The notes beneath the pieces were generated by a model. It ran no database searches. It saw only the letters and a list, made by a program, of their open reading frames with translations, and was not told the DNA's origin. This document shows, piece by piece, positions 26,343 through 33,566 of a DNA stretch of 50,561 nucleotides (positions within the stretch are counted from its first letter, which is position 1; each line of letters starts with the position of its first letter). The DNA comes from DAMCAP01 sp964370205 (GTDB taxonomy: Bacteria > Bacillota > Clostridia > Oscillospirales > Ruminococcaceae). Made by a program: the position numbers and the translations under genes. Location: positions 1-50,561 of the forward strand of contig CAYJIK010000007.1 in assembly GCA_964370205.1 (NCBI GenBank). Direction: 5' to 3'.

Positions 26343-26873
26343 ATGGATCAGAAAGCGTTTAAACTTGCTATGCTTAAACACGCCACCTACACGGCTATCC
26401 TGATACTGCTGTTTTCTTTTCAAGTGACCCCCGGACTGTTTTGGATAAACTATGTCGGCCCCACACTTGTGATACCTTTTGTGGTGTCGGTCGCATTTTG
26501 TGAGGGGGAGCTTGTGGGCGGTGCTTATGGACTGTTTGCAGGACTACTTTGTGATAGTCAGAGCAGTGCCATATTCGGGATACTTAGTCTGTGGTTGATG
26601 TTTTGCGGCATAGTGGTCGGACTTCTTGAAATATACTTTTTGAGACGAGGGTACAGAAATGTCTGTGTGAGCTGTTTTGTTATTGCATTCGGCTATCACA
26701 GTCTGCTGTACTTTCTTATTTACGGCATGTGGAACTATGAAAACAGTTTTGTGTTATACACGACGCAGTCGCTGGGTGCTATGATTTACACAGTGGCGGT
26801 GTCGCCTTTGATATACTACCTATACCAAAAGGTATGGAAGTATTTTGCTGATAAGGAAGGCGAAGAAGCGTAA
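26343..26873 (+). CDS. mreD: Rod shape-determining protein MreD
   Basis: Small polytopic membrane protein of the elongasome, 176 residues. About five hydrophobic helices are visible, starting at residue 14 (ATYTAILILLFSFQV), including a segment with GGAYGLFAGLLCDSQ, the position that carries the conserved Gly and Asp of MreD. Placement between mreC and the PBP2 gene makes the call secure despite low sequence conservation. The ATG at 26343 follows GAAAGGTGGT. Confidence 0.92.
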   Translation: MDQKAFKLAMLKHATYTAILILLFSFQVTPGLFWINYVGPTLVIPFVVSVAFCEGELVGGAYGLFAGLLCDSQSSAIFGILSLWLMFCGIVVGLLEIYFLRRGYRNVCVSCFVIAFGYHSLLYFLIYGMWNYENSFVLYTTQSLGAMIYTVAVSPLIYYLYQKVWKYFADKEGEEA

Positions 26874-26914
26874 CGCTATCAGACCTTTAAGGTTTGATAT
26901 AGAGGTGAATGGAT

Positions 26915-28990
26915 TTGAACAAACGTCAAAATTTTAGAATTATTGCCGTTTCGCTGGTGTTTTTAAGTATAATGATGGTGTACGGCTTTAGGCTTATGGA
27001 TTTGCAGATGGTGCTGGGCGAAAGCTACCTAGCCGCTCAAAATCAAGGGTCGGTGCGGACTCAAACCACTGTAGCGGCACGCGGTGAGATAGTGGACAGA
27101 AACGGCACATCGCTCATCTATAACGAGATAGGTTACAATGTCGAGTTTGACCGAGCCATGATGACGGAAGGTATAAACAATGACGATATCCTCTGGCTTA
27201 CCGATATTTTTCGTGAACATGCCCACACTTGGCTTGACACGTTGCCGATATCGACAACCTCACCCTTTACCTTTAGCGACAACGAAACAGAAGTGTCTGC
27301 GCTTAAATCCTTCCTCGGCATAGAGAACTACGCTGACGCTGAAGATGCTATGCATTGGCTGTCCGAACGTTACCAGCTTGGGGAGTACTCCGACATAGAT
27401 GCACGCACTATAGCAGGTATACGCTACGGCATGGAGAGGGGTAATTTCTCCATGTCTACCAGATATATTTTTGCTCTTGACATTGAACTCGAGCTTGTTA
27501 TATACCTAAGTCAGATAAGCGGTGAGCTGGAAGGGCTTACGCTTGTAGAAAGTCCCGTTCGTGAATACTCCTACCCGGAAGCCGCTCCTCATGTACTTGG
27601 GCATATATCCCCGATTTTTGCAAGTGAACTGGAATATTATCTGGAAAAGGGATATCAGCGCAACGAGCTAGTCGGTGTGAGCGGTATAGAACGAGCGTAT
27701 GAGGACGTGCTGAAAGGTCAAAACGGTGAAACGACCGTGCATCTTAACGCCGCAAACGAGGTTATAGACATTGTAGAAACGCTACCTCCACAGCCGGGCA
27801 ACACTGTGCAGTTGACACTTGACATAGAACTCCAACAAACCATAAGCAAAGCTCTCGAAGACCAAATAGCATACCTTAACGAGTATGCACTTCCGGGCGA
27901 AGGCAAAGAAGCGGACGCTGGTGCGGCAGTGGTGGTGGACGTGCAGACAGGGGAGATACTGGCGATGGCAACATATCCCTCCTACGACGCAACCCGCTAC
28001 AACGCTGACTATTCCGCCCTAAACAGCGACCCACTGACGCCACTGTTCAACAGAGCAACACAGGGAATCTACTCCCCAGGCTCAATTTTCAAGCCCTCCG
28101 TTTCAGTTGCAGGACTGTCCGAAGGCGTGATAAACAGCCTGTCCACAGTGAGCTGCCAAATGGTGTATGACTACTACCCCAGTTATCAACCTACCTGCCT
28201 CGGATACCACGGTAACATCACTGTCACAGAGGCACTCCGCCACTCCTGTAATGTGTTCTTCTATGATACAGGCAGACTCCTAGGTATGGAGAATATCAAC
28301 TCCTACGCAAGGGCGCTGGGGCTTGGTATATCGACAGGTATAGAAATCCCCGAGTATATAGGCTTTCAAAATGACGAAAGCTCAACAAACCCCGGTGACG
28401 TTTTACAGGCTGCGATAGGCCAGCTCAACAACGGATACACTCCGATACAGTACGCAAACTACGCCGCAACATTGGCTAGAAAAGGCGAACTTAAAGAACT
28501 GACGCTGGTGAAGTCCATAACCGACTTTGGCGGTGAAGAAGTGTTATACAGTCACACACCACAGACTGTTGACAACAGTGATATTATTAACGTTTCGGAC
28601 ATTTCAGCGTTTGACACTGTTATAGGCGGTATGGTGGAGGCGTCTCGGATAGGGACGGCGGCCTCCTACTTTGGATACAACGTGTTCCCGATAGATGTAG
28701 CGTCTAAGACAGGCACACCGCAGACCTCGCAGTATGATAACTCGACTTTTATAGCGTTTGCGCCTGTTGATGAGCCAAAAATTGCGGTGGCGGTGGTTAT
28801 AGAAAACGGCTGGCACGGCTATACAGGTGCACCTGTGGCAGTTACAGCGTTTGAAGAAACGCTCCTGTCCGACGGCGAATACTCCATCGGTTACGAGGCT
28901 CCTACCCCCGAGCCAACCTACACCCTCCCGATACCATCAAACAGCGAGACCACCGAGGTTAGTGAGCCCACCACAGTACAGCAACCGTAG
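26915..28990 (+). CDS. mrdA: Class B penicillin-binding protein 2 (elongation transpeptidase)
   Basis: Membrane-anchored peptidoglycan transpeptidase of the elongasome. One N-terminal helix is followed by the pedestal domain (VAARGEIVDRNGTSL) and the transpeptidase domain. The active-site motifs are intact, numbered from ATG 26909: SIFK at 392-395, SCN at 446-448 and KTG at 600-602. A Pro/Thr/Ser/Glu-rich tail of about 30 residues ends the protein. The ATG at 26909 lies one base after AGAGGTG, too near to be used; the TTG at 26915 has a 7-nt gap and is preferred. It follows mreD by about 40 bp. Confidence 0.95.
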   Translation: MNKRQNFRIIAVSLVFLSIMMVYGFRLMDLQMVLGESYLAAQNQGSVRTQTTVAARGEIVDRNGTSLIYNEIGYNVEFDRAMMTEGINNDDILWLTDIFREHAHTWLDTLPISTTSPFTFSDNETEVSALKSFLGIENYADAEDAMHWLSERYQLGEYSDIDARTIAGIRYGMERGNFSMSTRYIFALDIELELVIYLSQISGELEGLTLVESPVREYSYPEAAPHVLGHISPIFASELEYYLEKGYQRNELVGVSGIERAYEDVLKGQNGETTVHLNAANEVIDIVETLPPQPGNTVQLTLDIELQQTISKALEDQIAYLNEYALPGEGKEADAGAAVVVDVQTGEILAMATYPSYDATRYNADYSALNSDPLTPLFNRATQGIYSPGSIFKPSVSVAGLSEGVINSLSTVSCQMVYDYYPSYQPTCLGYHGNITVTEALRHSCNVFFYDTGRLLGMENINSYARALGLGISTGIEIPEYIGFQNDESSTNPGDVLQAAIGQLNNGYTPIQYANYAATLARKGELKELTLVKSITDFGGEEVLYSHTPQTVDNSDIINVSDISAFDTVIGGMVEASRIGTAASYFGYNVFPIDVASKTGTPQTSQYDNSTFIAFAPVDEPKIAVAVVIENGWHGYTGAPVAVTAFEETLLSDGEYSIGYEAPTPEPTYTLPIPSNSETTEVSEPTTVQQP

Positions 28991-29033
28991 CGTAAGATTT
29001 AAGTGAGCGTCATAGGAAAGGTGAGAATTTGAT

Positions 29034-29741
29034 ATGTCGAAAGTGATATCGCTAACAGGGGTAAAAACCACGGAATGTGCAGCTATCTCGGTAGCGCTTG
29101 GACTTTCCATTGCAAGGCAGGGTGAAAGCGTGCTACTGCTTGAAGTCGGAGGTGAGCGTGCCATTGATTTAATTCTCAGTGTTCAGGATAGGGTGCTGTT
29201 TGATATATCTGACGTGCTTGCAGGCAGTTGTAAACCGATAAAGGCGGTTGTGGGCGGACACAAGTCGGGCCGTGGTGTCCTTCACTACATGCCGGCACCG
29301 ATATCAGATGGGTATTTGCCAAACACTGTGCGGTTTAGCATGCTTGTGAGTGCGCTCTCAAAGGTTTACGGGCATATTATTATCAGCCTGACAACCGAGA
29401 GTGTCCCCTTACTGCGCTCAGTAGCGCCAGCCGCTACTCAGAATATATTGATTGTACCTATGAACGAATTTGCCTTGCGATATACATCGAGCCTTGTGGA
29501 CGTGATTTCTGAAGGTGACTCTGCATTTATACTCACCGACTATGCCGAGGGTCAGTTGGACATATTGGGTAACCTCGACGATATTATTGACACGGTGGGG
29601 GTAAGACTGTGTGGTGTGATACCGGGGGGCAAGCTGAAACTCGCACAAGCCGCCTATCTTCCAAAAACAAAACAACAGACTGCAATAGACAGAATTGCAG
29701 GTCGGCTAATGGGGGACAATGTACCGCTTAGGTTGAAATAG
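29034..29741 (+). CDS. Degenerate MinD-like protein lacking the Walker A loop
   Basis: A 235-residue protein aligns by eye with MinD: the KVISLTG start, ALGLSIARQGESVLLLEVG, the block LDLILSVQDRVLFDISDVL (I-D-L in the sequence) and the central VLHYMPAP. The usual deviant Walker A loop (GKGGVGKTT) is absent: the sequence there reads GVKTTECAAIS. The Walker B-like DSPAG is replaced by ISLTTES. It therefore probably does not hydrolyse ATP. It is the last gene of the mre/PBP2 cluster, where many clostridia have minC and minD; no minC or minE is seen here. The ATG has AAAGGTGAGA upstream. It could be a division-site scaffold; it could also be a diverging gene. Confidence 0.75.
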   Translation: MSKVISLTGVKTTECAAISVALGLSIARQGESVLLLEVGGERAIDLILSVQDRVLFDISDVLAGSCKPIKAVVGGHKSGRGVLHYMPAPISDGYLPNTVRFSMLVSALSKVYGHIIISLTTESVPLLRSVAPAATQNILIVPMNEFALRYTSSLVDVISEGDSAFILTDYAEGQLDILGNLDDIIDTVGVRLCGVIPGGKLKLAQAAYLPKTKQQTAIDRIAGRLMGDNVPLRLK

Positions 29742-29760
29742 ATAATTCCCGTTGTTAAAA

Positions 29761-29934
29761 GTGAAAATGCTGTGACGTAATTTTTATAATGCACATGAAC
29801 GTATGGGGCGATACTATGTGGTTACCCGAAACGAGGAGAAAATCCAAGTTTTCGGGCAGTCACATAGCACCGCCCCTACGTTGTTTTATCAGTTCAATAA
29901 ACTTCTTTTGGTTACGTCACAGCACTTTTTTCAC
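29761..29934. repeat. 174-bp imperfect palindromic element
   Basis: The outer arms pair GTGAAAA + TGCTGTGACGTAA (29761-29780) with TTACGTCACAGCA + TTTTTTCAC (29912-29934). A second, inner pair joins AACGTATGGGGCG...CCCGAAA with TTTTCGGG...CCGCCCCTACGTT (about 29798-29883). The inner arms resemble those of the element at 40829-40917. Non-autonomous mobile element or RNA-level structure are both possible; no clear target duplication is seen. Confidence 0.85.
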
Positions 29935-29970
29935 AGGAGAATAACGATGAACCCGAGTGGGAAAAGCAGG

Positions 29971-30219
29971 TTAACTATCACACTCATCAAGGGCGGTCGT
30001 TGTACAGACAGGGAATGAATTGGGGGATAGCCTACACGCAGAAGTGCTGTAGTTTCGCAGCATGGAGGATATGAGATAATACCCTTCCATCCTGACCATT
30101 TGTGTTGTTGGCTCGAATGATGTTTCGGCACACGAGGCTAAAACACCGGTGTTTGCGGCGGCACCTCGGCGGCCGTCAAACGGCAGTATGGTATTAGTCG
30201 TTCTGTTACAGCCACACAT
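29971..30219 (-). CDS. Doubtful 82-residue ORF with a good ribosome site
   Basis: A minus-strand frame starts at ATG 30219 with MCGCNRTTNTILPFDG and has AAAGGAG nine bases upstream (30229-30235). It contains several Cys and many Thr/Ser. I do not recognise it. The plus strand has overlapping tiny frames with an equally good ribosome site (29947-30018), so at most one strand is likely to be coding here. Confidence 0.22.
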   Translation of the reverse strand: MCGCNRTTNTILPFDGRRGAAANTGVLASCAETSFEPTTQMVRMEGYYLISSMLRNYSTSACRLSPNSFPVCTTTALDECDS

Positions 30220-30330
30220 AGTTAAACGCTCCTTTGCAAACTTATAGTTTATAGTATGCGTCATCTTGCTTTTGTGTGAAAGCGTTGTGAAATATATTGT
30301 AAATGCCGAAGTTGTATGGCAATCGAAAAT

Positions 30331-30366
30331 AAACAGCTCAAAACCTTAAGTGGTTTTGGGCTGTTT
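30331..30366. terminator. Hairpin, probable end of the feo transcript
   Basis: AAACAGCTCAAAACC (30331-30345) pairs with GGTTTTGGGCTGTTT (30352-30366) with a single G-T wobble. On the minus strand the stem runs into TTTATTTTC, so it could stop the feo transcript. The same AAAACC/GGTTTTGGGCTGT motif recurs at 30520-30547. Confidence 0.5.
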
Positions 30367-30419
30367 AGACTGTAAAAAAATCACTCAAAAAAACAAAATC
30401 TATTTTATTTGACCGGAGG

Positions 30420-30543
30420 GAATGGGGGTTTGGGGGCAAACCGCAAGGTTTATCCCCCATTCAGATAACCCCGCCGTGCGGGCTTCAGCTTGACAAAAAT
30501 GTCTTTTGACAAGCTGAAGCCCAAAACCTTTAAAGGTTTTGGG
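30420..30543. repeat. Cluster of three hairpins
   Basis: GAATGGGGG (30420-30428) pairs with CCCCCATTC (30454-30462) around an AAACC/GGTTT stem. GGCTTCAGCTTG (30481-30492) pairs with CAAGCTGAAGCC (30510-30521). A perfect 24-bp palindrome with arm CCCAAAACCTTT occupies 30520-30543. All lie just 3-prime of the FeoB-associated gene on the minus strand. Confidence 0.8.
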
Positions 30544-30553
30544 CTGTATCCAA

Positions 30554-30706
30554 CTAATCGTTAGTCTTTTTGGGGGCGTGTGGGCAACCGCCACCCGAGT
30601 GAGGGCAACCTATGCATTTACTGCCCTTTTTCTTTTCAATAATCACCTTTGCAATAGCCGCTACAATGATGATAGCAATTACGCCTAGAATAATAAAATC
30701 GCCCAT
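30554..30706 (-). CDS. FeoB-associated Cys-rich membrane protein
   Basis: A 50-residue protein. One N-terminal transmembrane helix (FIILGVIAIIIVAAIAKVII) is followed by a basic stretch and a short tail with CIGCPHSGGGCPHAP, three cysteines and two histidines that could bind iron. This is the pattern of the Pfam FeoB_associated family. The start is strongly supported by AGGAGGT at 30711-30717. It lies 144 bp after feoB on the same strand. Its role in Feo transport is inferred from the neighbourhood. Confidence 0.9.
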   Translation of the reverse strand: MGDFIILGVIAIIIVAAIAKVIIEKKKGSKCIGCPHSGGGCPHAPKKTND

Positions 30707-30733
30707 AAAAACCTCCTGTTGTACAATGCCTCT

Positions 30734-30780
30734 AAAGCATTTACTATAAAGAGAAGATGTCTCCTTATAGTATGAGCTTT
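30734..30780 (-). promoter_or_regulatory. Stem-loop between feoB and the FeoB-associated gene
   Basis: ACTATAAAGAG (30743-30753) pairs with CTCCTTATAGT (30761-30771), extendable to AAAGC/GCTTT at the base. No U run follows on the minus strand, so it is more likely an mRNA processing or stability element than a terminator. Confidence 0.5.
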
Positions 30781-30850
30781 AATTTTTATGTTTTCCCTAG
30801 CCAAACTGCATAGAGGAAAGAGCATATCTGAAATCCTAACGGTCAAAAAT

Positions 30851-32863
30851 CTATGCCTTAACCTTCTGTGCGGACATCAGCTTTTCCGCTGATTTCTTTT
30901 CGCCCTTAACTACAAGGTAACCGACGTATGCTATCATAGCCACTACAGCTATCAGACCGGGTAGAAACGCTACGCCCAGTGCGCCGGTTGTGAACAGTGT
31001 TCCGAACTGGTATGTAAAGAACGCTATCACATACGCAACGCCGAACTGAAGCGCTATACCGCCCATCAGCCACTTGCCGTTTTCCATCTCCGAGTTCATC
31101 GCTCCGATAGCGGCGAAGCAAGGAGGAGTGTAAAGGTTGAACATCAAGAATGCGAGTGCGGCGATGGAGGTAAGCCCCATGGTTGCAGCTATCTCGGATT
31201 CGCCACCGACTATCTCAAGTGCGTCAACGTCTATAAAGTTTGTGATTGCGTACACAACAGCAAGTGTACCAACAACATTTTCCTTAGCAATAAAGCCTGT
31301 GATTGAAGCCGCCGCAAGTTGCCATACACCAAGACCCAGTGGCACCATCAGTATCGCAAACGGAGCAGCGATTGTTGCCAGAATGCTTGTGTGTTGTGCA
31401 TTTTCCGCTACTACGTTAAAGGACATATCAAATGTCTGCATGATATGTACAGCAGCGTTACAGAGAAGGATAATTGTTGCCGCTTTGATAATAAATGCCT
31501 TTGCTCTTGAGAACATGGAAACTGTTGCTTTCCAAATACTCGGGAACTTGTACTCAGGCATCTCCATGATGAAGAAGCTCTTAGCATTTTTCTCGCCTGT
31601 AATGCGTACAGTGATAAATGCTCCCAATATAACAACTACAATGCCGATAAAGTACATTAGTGTGGTAACCCATGATGCTCCACCGAAGAATGCTCCTGAT
31701 ATCAGCAGTATGACGGGAACTTTCGCACCACAGGGGATAAACGGTGTGAGCATAGCGGTTGTTCTGCGCTGACGCTCGTTTTCGATGGTACGTGTCGCCA
31801 TAACGCCGGGAACCGCACAGCCTATACCTACGACCATAGGTATTATGGACTTACCGGAAAGACCAACGCCTTTTAAGAATCTGTCCATAACTGTTGCGAC
31901 TCTCGCCATGTAGCCGCAGTCCTCAAGCAGTGCAAGCAGGAAGAACAGCACCATGATGAGCGGTAGGAATCCGACAACCGCACCAACACCGCCTATGATA
32001 CCATCAAGCAGGATGGAGGATAGCACTTCTGATGTGCCTGCAGGGATCATTCCTTCAACAAGTCCGTAGAAAGCTTCTATCCAAGCGCCGAACATATCGG
32101 CAAAGTATGGACCTACGATATTCTGAGATATTGTGAAAACCAGCCACATGACACCGGCGAAAATCGGTATACCAAGCCACTTGTGAGCTACAACTTTGTC
32201 AATAGAATCTTGAAATGTAGCTTGATTGCTCTTGCTCTTGCGATTTTCGACAGCTGTAACAATCGCCTTAACCTTTTCAAAGCGCTGCTTGTCGGCGTTC
32301 TCTACTGCGGTTTTATCGCTCATGTCCACATCACCTGTTGTGAACGGCGCAGTCTGAGTTTGACCCTTTACAGAGACAGCAGCAGAAATCAACTTGTCAA
32401 GACCGTTATCTTTTGCAGAGGTAGAAACTGTTTCGATTACAGTGCAACCCAATTCCTTTGATAGCCTTGCAACATCAATGGTAATACTCTTTTTCTGGTT
32501 AAGGTCACTTTTGTTAAGTGCAACTACCACGGGCACCCCAATTTCAAGAAGCTGTGTGGTGAAAAATAAGCTACGGCTTAGGTTTGTTGCGTCAACTATG
32601 TTGATTATAACATCAGGGCTTTCGTTTAGAACGAAATCTCTTGTGACGTTTTCCTCCGATGTAAACGGCGACATAGAATATGCGCCCGGTAGGTCGACTG
32701 CGATAACATCAGAGCCGCTTGCGTTGTACTTAGCTTTGATTGGACCTTCTTTTTTCTCAACTGTTACACCCGGCCAGTTTCCGACACGCTCAACTTTACC
32801 TGTTATTTCATTAAAAAGCGTTGTCTTACCGCTGTTCGGGTTGCCTGTTAGTGCTAGTTTCAT
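30851..32863 (-). CDS. feoB: Ferrous iron transporter FeoB
   Basis: Membrane Fe2+ permease with an N-terminal G-protein domain. G1 is GNPNSGKT at residues 7-14, G3 DLPGAYS, and G4 NKSD. A helical spacer leads to a membrane region with about eight helices and the two Gate motifs, including the Cys-containing GIGCAVPGVMATRT and PFIPCGAKVPVILL. It has 670 residues. The ATG at 32863 is used because the GTG/ATG further upstream lacks a ribosome site, while TTGAGG precedes it. It follows feoA in the same orientation by 118 bp, with a dyad operator in the gap. Confidence 0.96.
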   Translation of the reverse strand: MKLALTGNPNSGKTTLFNEITGKVERVGNWPGVTVEKKEGPIKAKYNASGSDVIAVDLPGAYSMSPFTSEENVTRDFVLNESPDVIINIVDATNLSRSLFFTTQLLEIGVPVVVALNKSDLNQKKSITIDVARLSKELGCTVIETVSTSAKDNGLDKLISAAVSVKGQTQTAPFTTGDVDMSDKTAVENADKQRFEKVKAIVTAVENRKSKSNQATFQDSIDKVVAHKWLGIPIFAGVMWLVFTISQNIVGPYFADMFGAWIEAFYGLVEGMIPAGTSEVLSSILLDGIIGGVGAVVGFLPLIMVLFFLLALLEDCGYMARVATVMDRFLKGVGLSGKSIIPMVVGIGCAVPGVMATRTIENERQRRTTAMLTPFIPCGAKVPVILLISGAFFGGASWVTTLMYFIGIVVVILGAFITVRITGEKNAKSFFIMEMPEYKFPSIWKATVSMFSRAKAFIIKAATIILLCNAAVHIMQTFDMSFNVVAENAQHTSILATIAAPFAILMVPLGLGVWQLAAASITGFIAKENVVGTLAVVYAITNFIDVDALEIVGGESEIAATMGLTSIAALAFLMFNLYTPPCFAAIGAMNSEMENGKWLMGGIALQFGVAYVIAFFTYQFGTLFTTGALGVAFLPGLIAVVAMIAYVGYLVVKGEKKSAEKLMSAQKVKA

Positions 32864-32895
32864 AAACACCATCCTCAATTTAATATTTATTATTT

Positions 32896-32913
32896 TTAGT
32901 TAGAGATAACTAA
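32896..32913 (-). promoter_or_regulatory. Dyad operator upstream of feoB
   Basis: TTAGTTA-GAGA-TAACTAA is a perfect 7-4-7 dyad, 33 bp before the feoB start. The half-sites resemble those of DtxR/IdeR/MntR-type regulators (TTAGGTTA-like), which fits iron control. Confidence 0.55.
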
Positions 32914-32980
32914 CTAAAAGGTGTGCCAACTTTATAACGGCAAATAGGGACTGATTGGAGTAACCTGAACGGTAGGGTTA

Positions 32981-33199
32981 CTAAATCAAAATAACTTCTG
33001 CCAGTTCACGGTCTATGCTATATCTTGCATCTTTGATAGAAACCACATAGTTGTCAGATACTGTGGAAATGACAGTAAGCGGTTCACCTTCGTAGCAACC
33101 AAGGGTGAACAGAAAGCTCTTCATTTTTTCATCTGCCTCGATAGATTTTACAATATATTCTTTACCTAGAGTGGCAGAGGTTAGGTTAGTGGCGACCAT
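32981..33199 (-). CDS. feoA: Ferrous iron transport protein FeoA
   Basis: Small cytoplasmic SH3-like partner of FeoB, 72 residues, a normal length. The pattern KEYIVKSIEADEKMKSFLFTLGCYEGEPLTVIS is the usual FeoA start of fold, with the conserved Leu-Gly turn. The ATG at 33199 has GGAGTTG upstream. It is transcribed toward feoB and preceded by a perfect sigma-A promoter and a second copy of the feo dyad. Confidence 0.93.
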   Translation of the reverse strand: MVATNLTSATLGKEYIVKSIEADEKMKSFLFTLGCYEGEPLTVISTVSDNYVVSIKDARYSIDRELAEVILI

Positions 33200-33253
33200 A
33201 AAAAATCAACTCCATTTTCAAAACTCTTGAGTTAGCCCAGAATTACTACGTTG

Positions 33254-33282
33254 ATTATATACTGTTTGGCATAGCATGTCAA
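33254..33282 (-). promoter_or_regulatory. Consensus sigma-A promoter of feoA
   Basis: Read on the minus strand, TTGACA (33282-33277), a 17-bp spacer and TATAAT (33259-33254) match the consensus exactly. It lies 55 bp before the feoA start. Confidence 0.88.
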
Positions 33283-33296
33283 TACAAAACAGAAGT

Positions 33297-33314
33297 TTTG
33301 TTAACATTAACTAA
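33297..33314 (-). promoter_or_regulatory. Dyad operator upstream of feoA promoter
   Basis: TTTGTTA-ACAT-TAACTAA has the same 7-4-7 architecture as the dyad at 32896-32913, with one half-site mismatch. It starts about 15 bp upstream of the -35 box. Confidence 0.5.
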
Positions 33315-33436
33315 CCAAACTTTGAAAAAACAGTAAACAGGGTAGATGACTACTGCGCCATGTGAATTATTGTGAAACAGAAAGTGTGCAAATGGCTAAT
33401 TTTCACACCAAGTTCTTAAAAGGTATTTGTTTTGTC

Positions 33437-33465
33437 TTGTTTATTGCAAGTGGTTGTGGTAATAT
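33437..33465 (+). promoter_or_regulatory. Possible promoter of the M16 operon
   Basis: TTGTTT (33437-33442), 17 bp and TAATAT (33460-33465) with a TG at 33457-33458. The rest of the 370-bp divergent gap holds the feo control sites and nothing else recognised. Confidence 0.35.
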
Positions 33466-33566
33466 TATAAACACGGCTAAAAATAATAGAGTTATAATAA
33501 TGTATATATTACGGCAATTCAGCTAGTTAGCACCATTCCAAACGGCAAAGAAAGGTAAGGGTACAC

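Larger units (their letters stand above)
29742..30553. other. Palindrome-rich intergenic region
   Basis: Some 810 bp between two converging transcription units. It holds the 174-bp palindromic element (29761-29934), a stretch with short overlapping frames on both strands (29947-30219), and a run of hairpins (30331-30543). None of the frames is firmly supported. Confidence 0.75.

Noticed and set aside
32961..32982. GTAACC/GGTTAC hairpin just after feoA as a terminator
   Set aside because: The stem is only 6 bp and no U run follows on the minus strand, so feoA-feoB read-through remains possible.
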